Origin: Polyangia bacterium
Lineage (GTDB): Bacteria; Myxococcota_A; Polyangia; Polyangiales; Polyangiaceae
Reading direction: 5' to 3'
DNA: 64,000 nt
Assembly: GCA_030426145.1 (NCBI GenBank)
Contig: JAUHZF010000001.1
Span: forward strand, 49,615-113,614
Shown here: one piece after another, positions 16,722 through 24,987 of the stretch
Position numbering within the stretch: the first letter of the stretch is position 1
How the letters are laid out: every line of letters begins with the position of its first letter
Program-made: the position numbers and the translations under genes
Notes under the pieces: generated by a model
Databases searched by the model: none
Told to the model about the DNA's origin: nothing
What the model saw: the letters and a program-made list of their open reading frames with translations, nothing else

Positions 16722-17891
16722 CCTCGTGACCTCGTTGTGGGTCACTTGTTCCACGAGGTCCCACGCGGCGTTGGCGAGGGCACGAGGGTAGCCATCGCAC
16801 AATCCGGACAGCGTGATCCGTCGCGCGAAGACCTTGGCGCGTGGGTCATAGAGGCTCAGCTGGGCGTACTGAGCGCAGGGGGCCTCGGCGCAGGTTCGAA
16901 TCCCTCCTGGGCGCGCGGTGGCTTCACGGAACGCGTCGAGCACCGGCTGGCCTTTGGCGCCTTCGAACAGGCCTTGCTGAGCGACGACGGTCGGGCGGCC
17001 GTAGAAGGCTGCGTCGACCTCTACATGAAAGCGCCCATCCCCACGCACCGCGATCCGCATCCAATCGGTGCCCCGACCCAGGTCGACCTGTCGGTAGGTG
17101 GGCCGCCACTCTTCGTAGACGAGCATGCCCTCCGCTGACACGCTCTCGTTGACCATGGGCAGGTTCTTCGGCAGCGCGTCCTCGTCGGCGCCCACGCTCG
17201 CGGGAGCTGGCACTTTCCCCCCGACGCCAACCTTCAGGAGCCGTTCGGCAGTGCCTGCCAGCCGGTGGGGGTATCCGCCATGATCCTCCGGGAGGTCGCA
17301 TTCCCCACCCCAGCGCGCGAGGCCGGAGCCAAGGGGATGTTGTTGCGACACCTCGAGCAGCCTCGCCTGGCCGGGAGCCACGGGGCACATGGAATAGGAG
17401 CCCCAAAGTGAGAAGGCGCGAAACAAGCTCAGGTTCGCTCTAGGACTGGACTCACGGCGTGCGAAGACGGACGACGTACCCGTCGCTTCAATGTGGATGC
17501 CGCCGCTTCCGCGCTGCGTCACTCGCCAGTGAAGACCACGTTGGAACACGTCCAAGGCTACCCCCTCCTCTACAGCATATCGCTTGCGCCAGGGTTTCTT
17601 CGGCTTTCTGAATGCGACGTCCGGATGTCGCTGGTGGTAGCAGCAGTCCAAGGCGCCGGTGACCTTTGGGCACACGGGTTCCGGCTCGAGTACCTTCGGC
17701 GGTTCGCTCGGTCGGGCCGTTGCAACGCCTAGCGATGGCGCGGGCGCCGTCTGCGTGCCTTGCGGCGCTGTATGCGACTGCTCACTAGCGTTCCGCTCGG
17801 GTCTTCGTGACTCGGTGTAGGAGTGCCCTGTTCCCCCGCAGTTCGCGACGACGAGGGCGATCGCGAATGCATGCCGCACTACCAATACCAT
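16695..17891 (-). CDS. Predicted lipoprotein, third gene of OmpA-like operon
   Basis: 398 aa starting MVLVVRHAFAIALVVANCGG, a short hydrophobic signal followed by a lipobox-like VANC. A Ser/Thr/Pro-rich linker (~25-70) precedes a globular region with several cysteines (CPKVTGALDCCYHQRH; CAEAPCAQYAQLSLYDPRAK). No family recognised. ATG 17891 overlaps the stop of the 622-aa gene by 13 bp, so it is coupled to it and to the OmpA/peptidoglycan-binding protein. Probably anchored in the outer membrane, facing the periplasm or surface. Confidence 0.72.
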   Translation of the reverse strand: MVLVVRHAFAIALVVANCGGTGHSYTESRRPERNASEQSHTAPQGTQTAPAPSLGVATARPSEPPKVLEPEPVCPKVTGALDCCYHQRHPDVAFRKPKKPWRKRYAVEEGVALDVFQRGLHWRVTQRGSGGIHIEATGTSSVFARRESSPRANLSLFRAFSLWGSYSMCPVAPGQARLLEVSQQHPLGSGLARWGGECDLPEDHGGYPHRLAGTAERLLKVGVGGKVPAPASVGADEDALPKNLPMVNESVSAEGMLVYEEWRPTYRQVDLGRGTDWMRIAVRGDGRFHVEVDAAFYGRPTVVAQQGLFEGAKGQPVLDAFREATARPGGIRTCAEAPCAQYAQLSLYDPRAKVFARRITLSGLCDGYPRALANAAWDLVEQVTHNEVTRSPLLKPEP

Positions 17892-19747
17892 TGCGGAACC
17901 AACCTCTCGAGAACACTCGTTGTCTCCAGACTGTGCGGCGGTCCGTCGTCCTTGAGGAACTTCCGCTCGTCCTTGTTCCAGCTCGTCGTATATGTTTCTA
18001 GCTGGATGTCATGGGGTTGCGCCTTCGCCATTCGCGCGCCGCGCGTCAGTATCGTTGCAACTCCATTGAATCCAACGTGGAGAGTGAGGTCGCCTGGTGA
18101 TGCCTCAAGAATGATGCGCCGAGTGCTTCCCTCAATGAGGGCATGCTTGATTCTCGAGTGAAGAAATCGGTAGCTGTGACCTTTCGCACCGACAGTTGTC
18201 GCAGGTACGGGTGGCGAGAACGCACCGCCGGCGACGAGCACAATCGTCGTGCCGCTCGGTAGCCGAAGTTCACCCGGCTCTCCTTCCTCTCGCTCGAACC
18301 TCCAGCGGTCTGTGTGCCAGCCTGGGTCGTTGAGCTCCGCTTGCTGAAAGACGCTGTGGTCGAGGTAGCCGTCCTCATCGAACTGGGCCAACGCTCCGAA
18401 CTCCTGCTCGAGAAAGGCGACGACTCCGTGGGCTTCGGAGCGGGGTGAGGCGTCGACGTGAAGGCTGAGCCGTTGGTTCACCAAGCGGAGGTTGGCGCCC
18501 GTCCCAGGCGGAGCCGCGAACACTCGCGCCGTGAGCTTCCGTGACGCTACACCCGGATAGGAGGGAACATGTTCACCCAGCCCGTTGGGCTGGGCTCGAT
18601 GGACCTTGGTACCCTTCATGAGCTCGACCATTTCGCGCTTCAGATAGGCTCGACTCGTCCGCTCCTGCAGCACGTCGCCCAAGTCCCCGGCAACCACGGT
18701 GAACATCTCGTCGGGATCGGCCACGCGCAGCGCCTGCTGGGCGGCACCGGTGATGCGGCTCTGATGCAGGCAGCCCCAGACCCGAAACGTCCCGTCTTCA
18801 CGGTGAAAGGCGGCATCGAGATGCGGCAGCCGCTGCGAGACATCTTCGTGAGGAAGCCAGTCCTTTCGCCGACCGTCGCCGTCGTTGGGATCTCGGTGCG
18901 TGAAGGTCTCGCTGTGGTCGTTGGTGTCGAACAGGATCGGGCCGCCGAGGAAGCCATGCGACAGGATGCTGGCCTCCACCACCGACCCGGCATGGGTGCG
19001 GCCCACCTCGTTGAGGTACGCGTAGAAGTCCAGAATGGAGAAGTCTACCCCGGGAACGAAGGGCTCCTTCTCGCTGCGGTCTCGGCCCCGGCGCTTCTCG
19101 GACGACATGGTGATCCATGATCCCTTGGACCGGGAGGCGACGGAGGTTGTCTTCTCCCTCCGCCTACAATCGAACCAGGTCACCAAGGCGCCGTCGTCGA
19201 TGAGCTCGCGGTCTCGCATGATGTCTCGTCGAGCGGGACCTAGGCTGCTGATGTCGTGCTCAATCCCGGTCATGAGAACAGCTTCACGGCGAGCAAACAG
19301 CCTCACTTGTACCACCCATTGCTTGCTGTTGGCGCTGCGCTCGCTGGCGTGTTTGTGGTCAATGCCCACGATCGTGAGGGTAGCAGCGGTGTGCTTCGAG
19401 CCGACGTGCGGCTTCCAACCTCCGACGATGTGCAGTTCATCCTTCGCCCCCCGCTCCACGGTAAGTCGCTGTACCACCGGCGATGCATGCTCGTGGTGGA
19501 CGACGAGGAGCCACTCGCCCACCGGGAGGGCGCTTGGGCCCGTGGTGGGTACGAAGAACCCCTTGCCTACATGATGATGCGTTCTAGGGAGACGAGAATG
19601 GGGCCATGCTCCTGCCTCCGCGATCTTCTTCGGAACGAGGGAGACTTTGGCTTCGGGCTCAGGAGCGACCGCCTCGGTGCGAAGCCCAAACGACCTGGGA
19701 ACAACCACGCGACGAAAGACCTGAATTCGAACCGAGTGGGCGCTCAT
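17879..19747 (-). CDS. Hypothetical 622-aa protein with conserved SHG...GGP motif
   Basis: Start MSAHSVRIQVFRRVVVPRSF at ATG 19747, overlapping the TGA of the OmpA-like gene (ATGA). No family named. Residues ~230-330 contain DFYAYLNEVGR, ASILSHGFLGGPILFDTNDH and a His/Asp-rich segment; I recall similar SHG/GGPIL segments in unnamed myxobacterial proteins encoded near VgrG or OmpA-like genes, but cannot verify this here. The C-terminal third is beta-rich (SGTTIVLVAGGAF, ASPGDLTLHVGF). No signal peptide or membrane helix, so it may be cytoplasmic or delivered by a secretion machine. It could be an effector or a structural component. Confidence 0.7.
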   Translation of the reverse strand: MSAHSVRIQVFRRVVVPRSFGLRTEAVAPEPEAKVSLVPKKIAEAGAWPHSRLPRTHHHVGKGFFVPTTGPSALPVGEWLLVVHHEHASPVVQRLTVERGAKDELHIVGGWKPHVGSKHTAATLTIVGIDHKHASERSANSKQWVVQVRLFARREAVLMTGIEHDISSLGPARRDIMRDRELIDDGALVTWFDCRRREKTTSVASRSKGSWITMSSEKRRGRDRSEKEPFVPGVDFSILDFYAYLNEVGRTHAGSVVEASILSHGFLGGPILFDTNDHSETFTHRDPNDGDGRRKDWLPHEDVSQRLPHLDAAFHREDGTFRVWGCLHQSRITGAAQQALRVADPDEMFTVVAGDLGDVLQERTSRAYLKREMVELMKGTKVHRAQPNGLGEHVPSYPGVASRKLTARVFAAPPGTGANLRLVNQRLSLHVDASPRSEAHGVVAFLEQEFGALAQFDEDGYLDHSVFQQAELNDPGWHTDRWRFEREEGEPGELRLPSGTTIVLVAGGAFSPPVPATTVGAKGHSYRFLHSRIKHALIEGSTRRIILEASPGDLTLHVGFNGVATILTRGARMAKAQPHDIQLETYTTSWNKDERKFLKDDGPPHSLETTSVLERLVPQWYW

Positions 19748-21525
19748 TCTTTCCCTCCGAGGTTCTTCGAAAGCGCATCTACCGCAGTGAGCCACATCGG
19801 AAAGCCATCGTCTTCGAGCTCATCCAACTTCTGGCTCTCCCAAAGAACCACCTCATGCGGACCGCGAGCTGCCTTCAGCGTGGTCACCGCGTCGCGACGG
19901 ACGCCCTGGAACACGAAGCGCCGATGGTCGTGGTCGCGTTCGGCGTCGCCCCACTTGATGGCGATGGTCCCAGACCCCGTTGCAAGCACGAGCGACACAT
20001 CGCCGCCCATCCCCTCATCGAGGTCGTCGGGCAACTCGAGCACCAGCCGCTCGGCATGATTCGGTTCCTCGAAATCACGGGTCTCGCGGGCGCGCCGCAA
20101 CCATGCTTCGTAGGAGGTGTCATTCGGCCCCAGCGTGGAGGGCGGTGGGGGAGGCTGCACGCCGAGTCGGCGGTCGAAGAAGAACAGCTCGACGCGGCGC
20201 CGCTCCTGCGGATCAACACCCGTGCTGCTCGCGCTGAGTGCGTAGCTCTCACCGGCGCCGATGGATCGGATCGGGATCGAGAGCGCACTCTGCGTGGGCC
20301 GTAGCGCAGCCATGTATTCGCGAACCAGGTGCTCTCTCGTCACCGGCCCGACATAGCCGTCGACGGTGAGTCCGCGGGTCGCCTGATACCAGTGCACCAC
20401 GGACCCGTACGAGCTCGTTGCCTCCGGGAGGTCGGGGCGAGAGGTCATCATCATGCGGTCCTCGTGAACACCCCAGCGTTTCTCGTCGGGGACTCCCGTG
20501 CCGTACCACTCGAGCCACGACGCCACGTCATCGTGGAGGAGCGCCTCGACCGAAGCAGCACGCTCAAGGCTCAGCGGGTCGTTGTAACTGGGGTCTCCGC
20601 TTTCGTCGGTGTGTCCAACGATGAGGAGCTCATGCTCGTCGCAGAGTAGGTCCTTCAACGAGTGGAGGGCAGCCTTAGCGACGGGGAGCAGAAACGCCTT
20701 GTTGATGTCGAAGTAGAGCCCAAGCAGTCGAGCCCGGGTGCACCACGGTCGCATGACGAACGTATGGCGGCGCTCGGCAAGTACCGAGGCTTGAATGGAG
20801 TCCGAACCGTGCAGAAGATGAATCGAGCGGTCGGGGCCGCGATCGAGCCACTCCCGCTGACGCGGCTGGTCCCAGCGACTGCGCAAGGGCTCAATGAGCG
20901 AGGTGGGATCGACCGAGCAAGAAGCCCCCGACTCGCGCCACTCGACGTCGACGTGAGCTTGCCCGTTGCCATCGGTGACCAACGTTCCGGTGCTTTGGCT
21001 GTCGGTTCGGAGGCTGACGCGCGCACCGGGGATCGGCACGCCTACCTCGTCGACAACTTCAACTTCGAACCACGACGCGTTCGGTGCCGTGGGTGCTCTT
21101 GACGGCGCCTTGGGCTGTGCCGGCATGTCCCGAGCCCATCCACCACCACGACCGTATGTCGGCTCTCTCCGGAGGGCGAGCAACCGACCGCTCGCAAGGC
21201 AGAGGGTCAGCTCGCGAATGACGACGGCTCGCGAGCAACGGTCGACAACGTGGGGTAGACGGTCGGCAAGAAATCGTGCGAGCCGATGCGAGCCATGGTC
21301 GAAAGCATCATGAAAGCGGCAGGCGAAGATGCGCGCCGCGCCGTCATCGGAGAAGCGCAACGCCTCCGGATGCATTCGCTCCGCGCGGGCCCAGTCGATC
21401 TGCAGTCGGCCATCGGGGGTGCTCAGGGTCATCGGCGGGCTCACGGGGGAAGTTGGATTGGCTGATTCCTCCGCAAGGTATCCCGCTAGGACACCGGGGT
21501 CTGTCCCGGGGGACACAGGTTTCAT
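19744..21525 (-). CDS. OmpA-like protein with peptidoglycan-binding (PGB1) domain
   Basis: 593 aa from ATG 21525, preceded by GAGGGG; the open frame to 21618 runs through the divergent promoter. A carboxypeptidase-regulatory-like beta domain (VDEVGVPIPGARVSLRTDS, ~155-190) is followed by an OmpA C-terminal domain (YFDINKAFLLP, then LLIVGHTDESGDPSYNDPLS, ~268-330). Next comes a PGB1 motif YQATRGLTVDGYVGPVT (~380) and a beta-rich tail. There is no signal peptide, unusual for OmpA-type proteins and typical of those attached to contractile injection or type VI systems. It heads a coupled three-gene operon. It probably binds peptidoglycan. Confidence 0.8.
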   Translation of the reverse strand: MKPVSPGTDPGVLAGYLAEESANPTSPVSPPMTLSTPDGRLQIDWARAERMHPEALRFSDDGAARIFACRFHDAFDHGSHRLARFLADRLPHVVDRCSRAVVIRELTLCLASGRLLALRREPTYGRGGGWARDMPAQPKAPSRAPTAPNASWFEVEVVDEVGVPIPGARVSLRTDSQSTGTLVTDGNGQAHVDVEWRESGASCSVDPTSLIEPLRSRWDQPRQREWLDRGPDRSIHLLHGSDSIQASVLAERRHTFVMRPWCTRARLLGLYFDINKAFLLPVAKAALHSLKDLLCDEHELLIVGHTDESGDPSYNDPLSLERAASVEALLHDDVASWLEWYGTGVPDEKRWGVHEDRMMMTSRPDLPEATSSYGSVVHWYQATRGLTVDGYVGPVTREHLVREYMAALRPTQSALSIPIRSIGAGESYALSASSTGVDPQERRRVELFFFDRRLGVQPPPPPSTLGPNDTSYEAWLRRARETRDFEEPNHAERLVLELPDDLDEGMGGDVSLVLATGSGTIAIKWGDAERDHDHRRFVFQGVRRDAVTTLKAARGPHEVVLWESQKLDELEDDGFPMWLTAVDALSKNLGGKE

Positions 21526-21599
21526 CGCCGTCGTTCCCCTCGAGTGCCCACGACCGCAGGCGATTCCGAGCCCGGCCTTCGTCGTGCGACACTCACGTG

Positions 21600-22313
21600 A
21601 TGAGCAAGCCCGATGCACTCCGCGAGGTCTTCGCCCTCCTCGACCGCTGGCGCCACTTCCCGAACTACCAACTCGAGCGCAGGGCCGACATCTTCTTCGC
21701 GGTCTACCTGCGCTCGGTGCTCGCGCACAAAGTCGGGGTCGCCCTCCACGAGACCATCATTCCGGAGTTCCCTCTCAAACGTGACCTCATCTGGCCCGAC
21801 AAGCCGACGAGCCAGTCGGTCAAGGTCGACTACGTCCTGTTCGCGGAGGACCTGTCCCGCGTGTTCTTCGTGGAGCTCAAGACGGACAGCAACTCGAGGA
21901 ACGACAAGCAAGACCACTACCTCGAACGCGCGAGCGAGGTCGGGTTCAGGACCATTCTCGGAGGCGTGCGCGACATCGTGCTCGCGACGACCTCCCACCA
22001 GAAGTACCACCACCTCGTCGCGGCCCTCGCCGACCTCGACTTCCTCTCGGTACCCGACGACCTGCAGGACCACCTCTACCCGCATCCGCGCCCCGGGCTC
22101 ACCAAGCGCCTGCGTCAGATCGAGGTCGCCGACGCCAACCCCACCATCGAGGTTTGGTACGTCGAGCCCGCCGGCACCGAGGGCGACCGCTGCATCGACT
22201 TCGCCACCTTCGCCAGCCACGTGGTGAAGTCGAAGGATCCGTTCAGCCAGCTCTTCGCCGAGCACCTGCGTCGCTGGGTCGAGCCAGCGGGTGCATCGCT
22301 GCCTTGGCGCTGA
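21600..22313 (+). CDS. PD-(D/E)XK-like nuclease, stand-alone
   Basis: 237 aa starting MSKPDALREVFALLDRWRHF at ATG 21600, 74 bp from the divergent OmpA-like start. The order E (ETIIPEFPLKRDLIWP), D (SVKVDYVLFAEDL) and E-x-K (VFFVELKTDSNS) fits the PD-(D/E)XK restriction-endonuclease fold, followed by helices QDHYLERASEVG. The frame is open further upstream (to 21276) but overlaps the divergent gene. Marks the left edge of the defence island. No obvious modification or toxin partner; the next gene is convergent. Confidence 0.7.
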   Translation: MSKPDALREVFALLDRWRHFPNYQLERRADIFFAVYLRSVLAHKVGVALHETIIPEFPLKRDLIWPDKPTSQSVKVDYVLFAEDLSRVFFVELKTDSNSRNDKQDHYLERASEVGFRTILGGVRDIVLATTSHQKYHHLVAALADLDFLSVPDDLQDHLYPHPRPGLTKRLRQIEVADANPTIEVWYVEPAGTEGDRCIDFATFASHVVKSKDPFSQLFAEHLRRWVEPAGASLPWR

Positions 22314-22408
22314 ATCCAGTCGGGATGGCGCACTCATCGCTCCCTGATCACCGCGCCAGCACCTCGCAGCGATGAGCTCCGCCGAGCGGGCTCGGCCCTA
22401 GTCCGACA

Positions 22409-23404
22409 TCATTCCCACTTCTCCCGAACTAGCTTCTCTGCGAGGTCGGCGGCGTTCGTGGGCTCGAGGTGGCCTACGTCGAAGTAGCGTTTGCTAGTCT
22501 GCATCCCGCCTTTGCTCGTCTTCTCGAAGCAGGTGTGGTGCCTTTCGCCCAGAATGAAGACGCGGATGGGGTACTGGCCTTCCCGCCATTGTTGGTGGCG
22601 CTCGCGCGCAAGTTCGAGCAGTTCTGAGGCCGGTCGCTTCACGTTGCTCCACTTGAGCGTCGCTTGGTCGGGACCCTCGACGTCGACGACGGCCTCGATC
22701 AGAGACACGTGGCGCACGGCCTTCTGGCTGTAGGCGCCGAAGAACTTCGACCTCTTGTGATTGTAGGCGCCTCCGGTGGCCGGGCAGAGGTAGGTGCCTC
22801 CGTCGATGACCTCCCGTGGACGACCGCTGCAGTTGACGACATCCAACCGCGTCTTCCACCTCGGGAGTAGGCCCTGCTCGTCGAGGCAGGCCTCGAAGTC
22901 GGCGATGGCATCGGAGAGGTTCTTGGATGTCGTCGGGGCGTCTCGAACCGCACCCAAGAGGTCCTCGAAGCTGACCGCGCCGAAGTAGATGTCCTGATAG
23001 GTGGTGGCGCAAAGGCGCCGGATTTGCTCGAAGCGGTCATCGGTCAGAGCTTCGAACTTCCCCAACGCCAAGAGAACCTTGGCTCCGGGCCCATCGGCGT
23101 GCAGTGCCTCCAGGTGATTCCCCAGCTGCTCGTCGTAGAACCTGTCGAAGTTCTTCGTCTCGATGTAGATGGCAAAGGGGCGTTGAAAGATCAGCCCGTC
23201 AGGCACGCTACTTTTGCGCTTCTGCTGTTGCTGGAAGCGCACGCCAACCAGGTCGCCAAGGCTCGCGTCGACCAGGTTGCTCAAGACCTCTCCGAGAAAC
23301 TTCGGGTTCTCCTCGTACATCATCTTGAGCACGAGCAGGCAGTAGTTGGTCGTACGGTTCTCCTTCTGCGAGTACCCGGAAAAGAGGCTGATCTCACGTG
23401 CCAT
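22409..23404 (-). CDS. PD-(D/E)XK-like nuclease domain protein
   Basis: 331 aa starting MAREISLFSGYSQKENRTTN at ATG 23404. Residues ~65-90 carry SVPDGLIFQRPFAIYIETKNFDRF, matching the PD...E-x-K core, followed by DEQLGNHLEAL, the next helix of the fold. The C-terminal half (AVRHVSLIEAVVDVEGPDQ; REGQYPIRVFILGERHHTC) is mixed alpha/beta and may bind a ligand or DNA. The upstream 97 bp shared with the divergent lipoprotein contain GCGCACttcGTGCGC (23428-23442), a perfect hairpin/operator-like repeat. Probably part of the defence island; target unknown. Confidence 0.65.
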   Translation of the reverse strand: MAREISLFSGYSQKENRTTNYCLLVLKMMYEENPKFLGEVLSNLVDASLGDLVGVRFQQQQKRKSSVPDGLIFQRPFAIYIETKNFDRFYDEQLGNHLEALHADGPGAKVLLALGKFEALTDDRFEQIRRLCATTYQDIYFGAVSFEDLLGAVRDAPTTSKNLSDAIADFEACLDEQGLLPRWKTRLDVVNCSGRPREVIDGGTYLCPATGGAYNHKRSKFFGAYSQKAVRHVSLIEAVVDVEGPDQATLKWSNVKRPASELLELARERHQQWREGQYPIRVFILGERHHTCFEKTSKGGMQTSKRYFDVGHLEPTNAADLAEKLVREKWE

Positions 23405-23501
23405 CGTTGGTCCCCCGATTTGTGACTGCGCACTTCGTGCGCCGAGCGTTGTTGGGCGGACAAGATAGACCCTTAATGCCGAGTAGAGATAGCCTGGTGA
23501 G

Positions 23502-24341
23502 ATGCGCGTTCCGCATCATCGATGGGTCTCGGCTACATTCGCGCTCTCGCTGTACGCGTTGGGTTGCAGCGCGGTGGGTGGAGTGAGCTTCGTCTTGAAG
23601 TCTCCGGTGTCTTCCGCGTGTGAGGACACAGGGTTGAAGGGGTGTGCTGAGCTCACGGATGGTGTGCTGCTCGCCGTCGAGGGCAAGAAGCAGAAGGGGC
23701 TCGAGAAGATCCGGAGGGGCGCCGGGGAGAACTCCCCGGAGCAGCTCGTGAGCTTCGCCAAGCTTCTCGAAGGACTGGCCTCCATGCCAGGGGTGGCCGA
23801 GAAGGGAGCGATCGTGAAGGAGGTTGCCCAACAGATTCAGTTGATGGCCGAGGTCGAGCTGCCCACCGAGAAGAAGGATCAGGCTGTCGCTGCGAGCGGC
23901 GCCAAGGGTGCTCCCGTTGCCGACCATCGCCCGACGGCAAGGCTGCCACGACGGCTCATCACCGCCGACACCGACCGCGCGCAACTCCTTACCGGCATGG
24001 TTCGACCCTCCACAGATCCCAAGACCAGCCCATGCGGCGGCATGTCGCCCGACCCCGAGGCAAGCTGCGTCGAGGTGCTCAAGGGTCCTTTCGTCATCAC
24101 TGGCATTCACCTCTCTCGAGGCGACTGCACCTTCTCCTTGGCCGCATCCGACCTGATGGCCTCCACCCCGCGCTGGCGCATCGACGAGGTATCTGTGGGA
24201 GCCGCGTTTCGGTTGTTCGTTGGTCAGGGCGAGGCCGTGTTCGTGGGAGCCGCCGAAGAACAGCAACGATGCGCGATGGTGTGGACCGGATTTCGTCCCT
24301 ACGACGCGGCCAAGCTAGAGCTCGAGCTACGCCGCAAGTGA
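23502..24341 (+). CDS. Predicted lipoprotein, unknown function
   Basis: 279 aa starting MRVPHHRWVSATFALSLYAL with lipobox ALGC, so probably exported and lipidated. A helical region (LLAVEGKKQKGLEKIRRGAG; EQLVSFAKLLEGLASMPG) is followed by a linker and a C-terminal beta domain (VLKGPFVITGIHLSRGDCTF). No family recognised. It lies among nuclease genes but has no evident defence motif; 38 bp separate it from the next co-directional nuclease-like gene. Confidence 0.72.
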   Translation: MRVPHHRWVSATFALSLYALGCSAVGGVSFVLKSPVSSACEDTGLKGCAELTDGVLLAVEGKKQKGLEKIRRGAGENSPEQLVSFAKLLEGLASMPGVAEKGAIVKEVAQQIQLMAEVELPTEKKDQAVAASGAKGAPVADHRPTARLPRRLITADTDRAQLLTGMVRPSTDPKTSPCGGMSPDPEASCVEVLKGPFVITGIHLSRGDCTFSLAASDLMASTPRWRIDEVSVGAAFRLFVGQGEAVFVGAAEEQQRCAMVWTGFRPYDAAKLELELRRK

Positions 24342-24379
24342 CCCTGTTCACCGTGGAGCGCCCATGCTGGTGTGTCGCC

Positions 24380-24970
24380 ATGAAGCTGGACGCCCTCGAG
24401 GTTGCTCGTCGTACGGGAGCGGAGCCCTTCCACGCGGGGGGCCAAGGCCTCGGTTTCGACCTTCTTTCGTTCTGGCGTTGGGCCTGCTCCGACATCAACG
24501 GCAACGCCCTCCGTGGCCTCATCGCGGAGTATCTGGTGGCCACCGCGACCGGCGGGGACAAGGGGGTGCGTACCGAGTGGGATGCGTATGACGTCGTCAC
24601 GGCGGAGGGCCTCAAGGTCGAGGTGAAGACCTCGGCCTACCTTCAGACCTGGAAGCAGACTCGGCTGTCTACCATCAGCTTCGATATCGCACGAAAGCGG
24701 GCGTGGGAGGCGACGACCAACACCTACACTTCAGTCCCGCAACGAACGGCCGACGTCTACGTGTTCGCCGTGCATGCCCACCAGGACAAGGCCACGCTCG
24801 ACCCGCTCAATGTCGAGCAGTGGAAGTTCTACGTGCTTCCGACCCGCGTGCTCGAGGAGCGAGTACCCGAGCAGAAGTCGATCGCGCTGAGCTCTCTTCG
24901 CAGACTTGGGCCTGCCGAGACAGCGTTCGGTGGGCTCGGCCGATCCGTTCGAGCAGCTGTGGCTGGCTAG
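24380..24970 (+). CDS. PD-(D/E)XK-like restriction endonuclease-fold protein
   Basis: 196 aa starting MKLDALEVARRTGAEPFHAG at ATG 24380; the frame is open to 24032 inside the upstream lipoprotein, which is rejected. The core reads LRGLIAEYLVATATG (helix with Glu), WDAYDVVTAEG (Asp) and LKVEVKTSAYLQTW (E-x-K), the order of a PD-(D/E)XK active site. It converges on the McrC-like gene with 17 bp between stops. Likely DNase; whether it acts with McrBC or independently is not evident. Confidence 0.68.
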   Translation: MKLDALEVARRTGAEPFHAGGQGLGFDLLSFWRWACSDINGNALRGLIAEYLVATATGGDKGVRTEWDAYDVVTAEGLKVEVKTSAYLQTWKQTRLSTISFDIARKRAWEATTNTYTSVPQRTADVYVFAVHAHQDKATLDPLNVEQWKFYVLPTRVLEERVPEQKSIALSSLRRLGPAETAFGGLGRSVRAAVAG

Positions 24971-24987
24971 GACCCACCGGCCACCCA

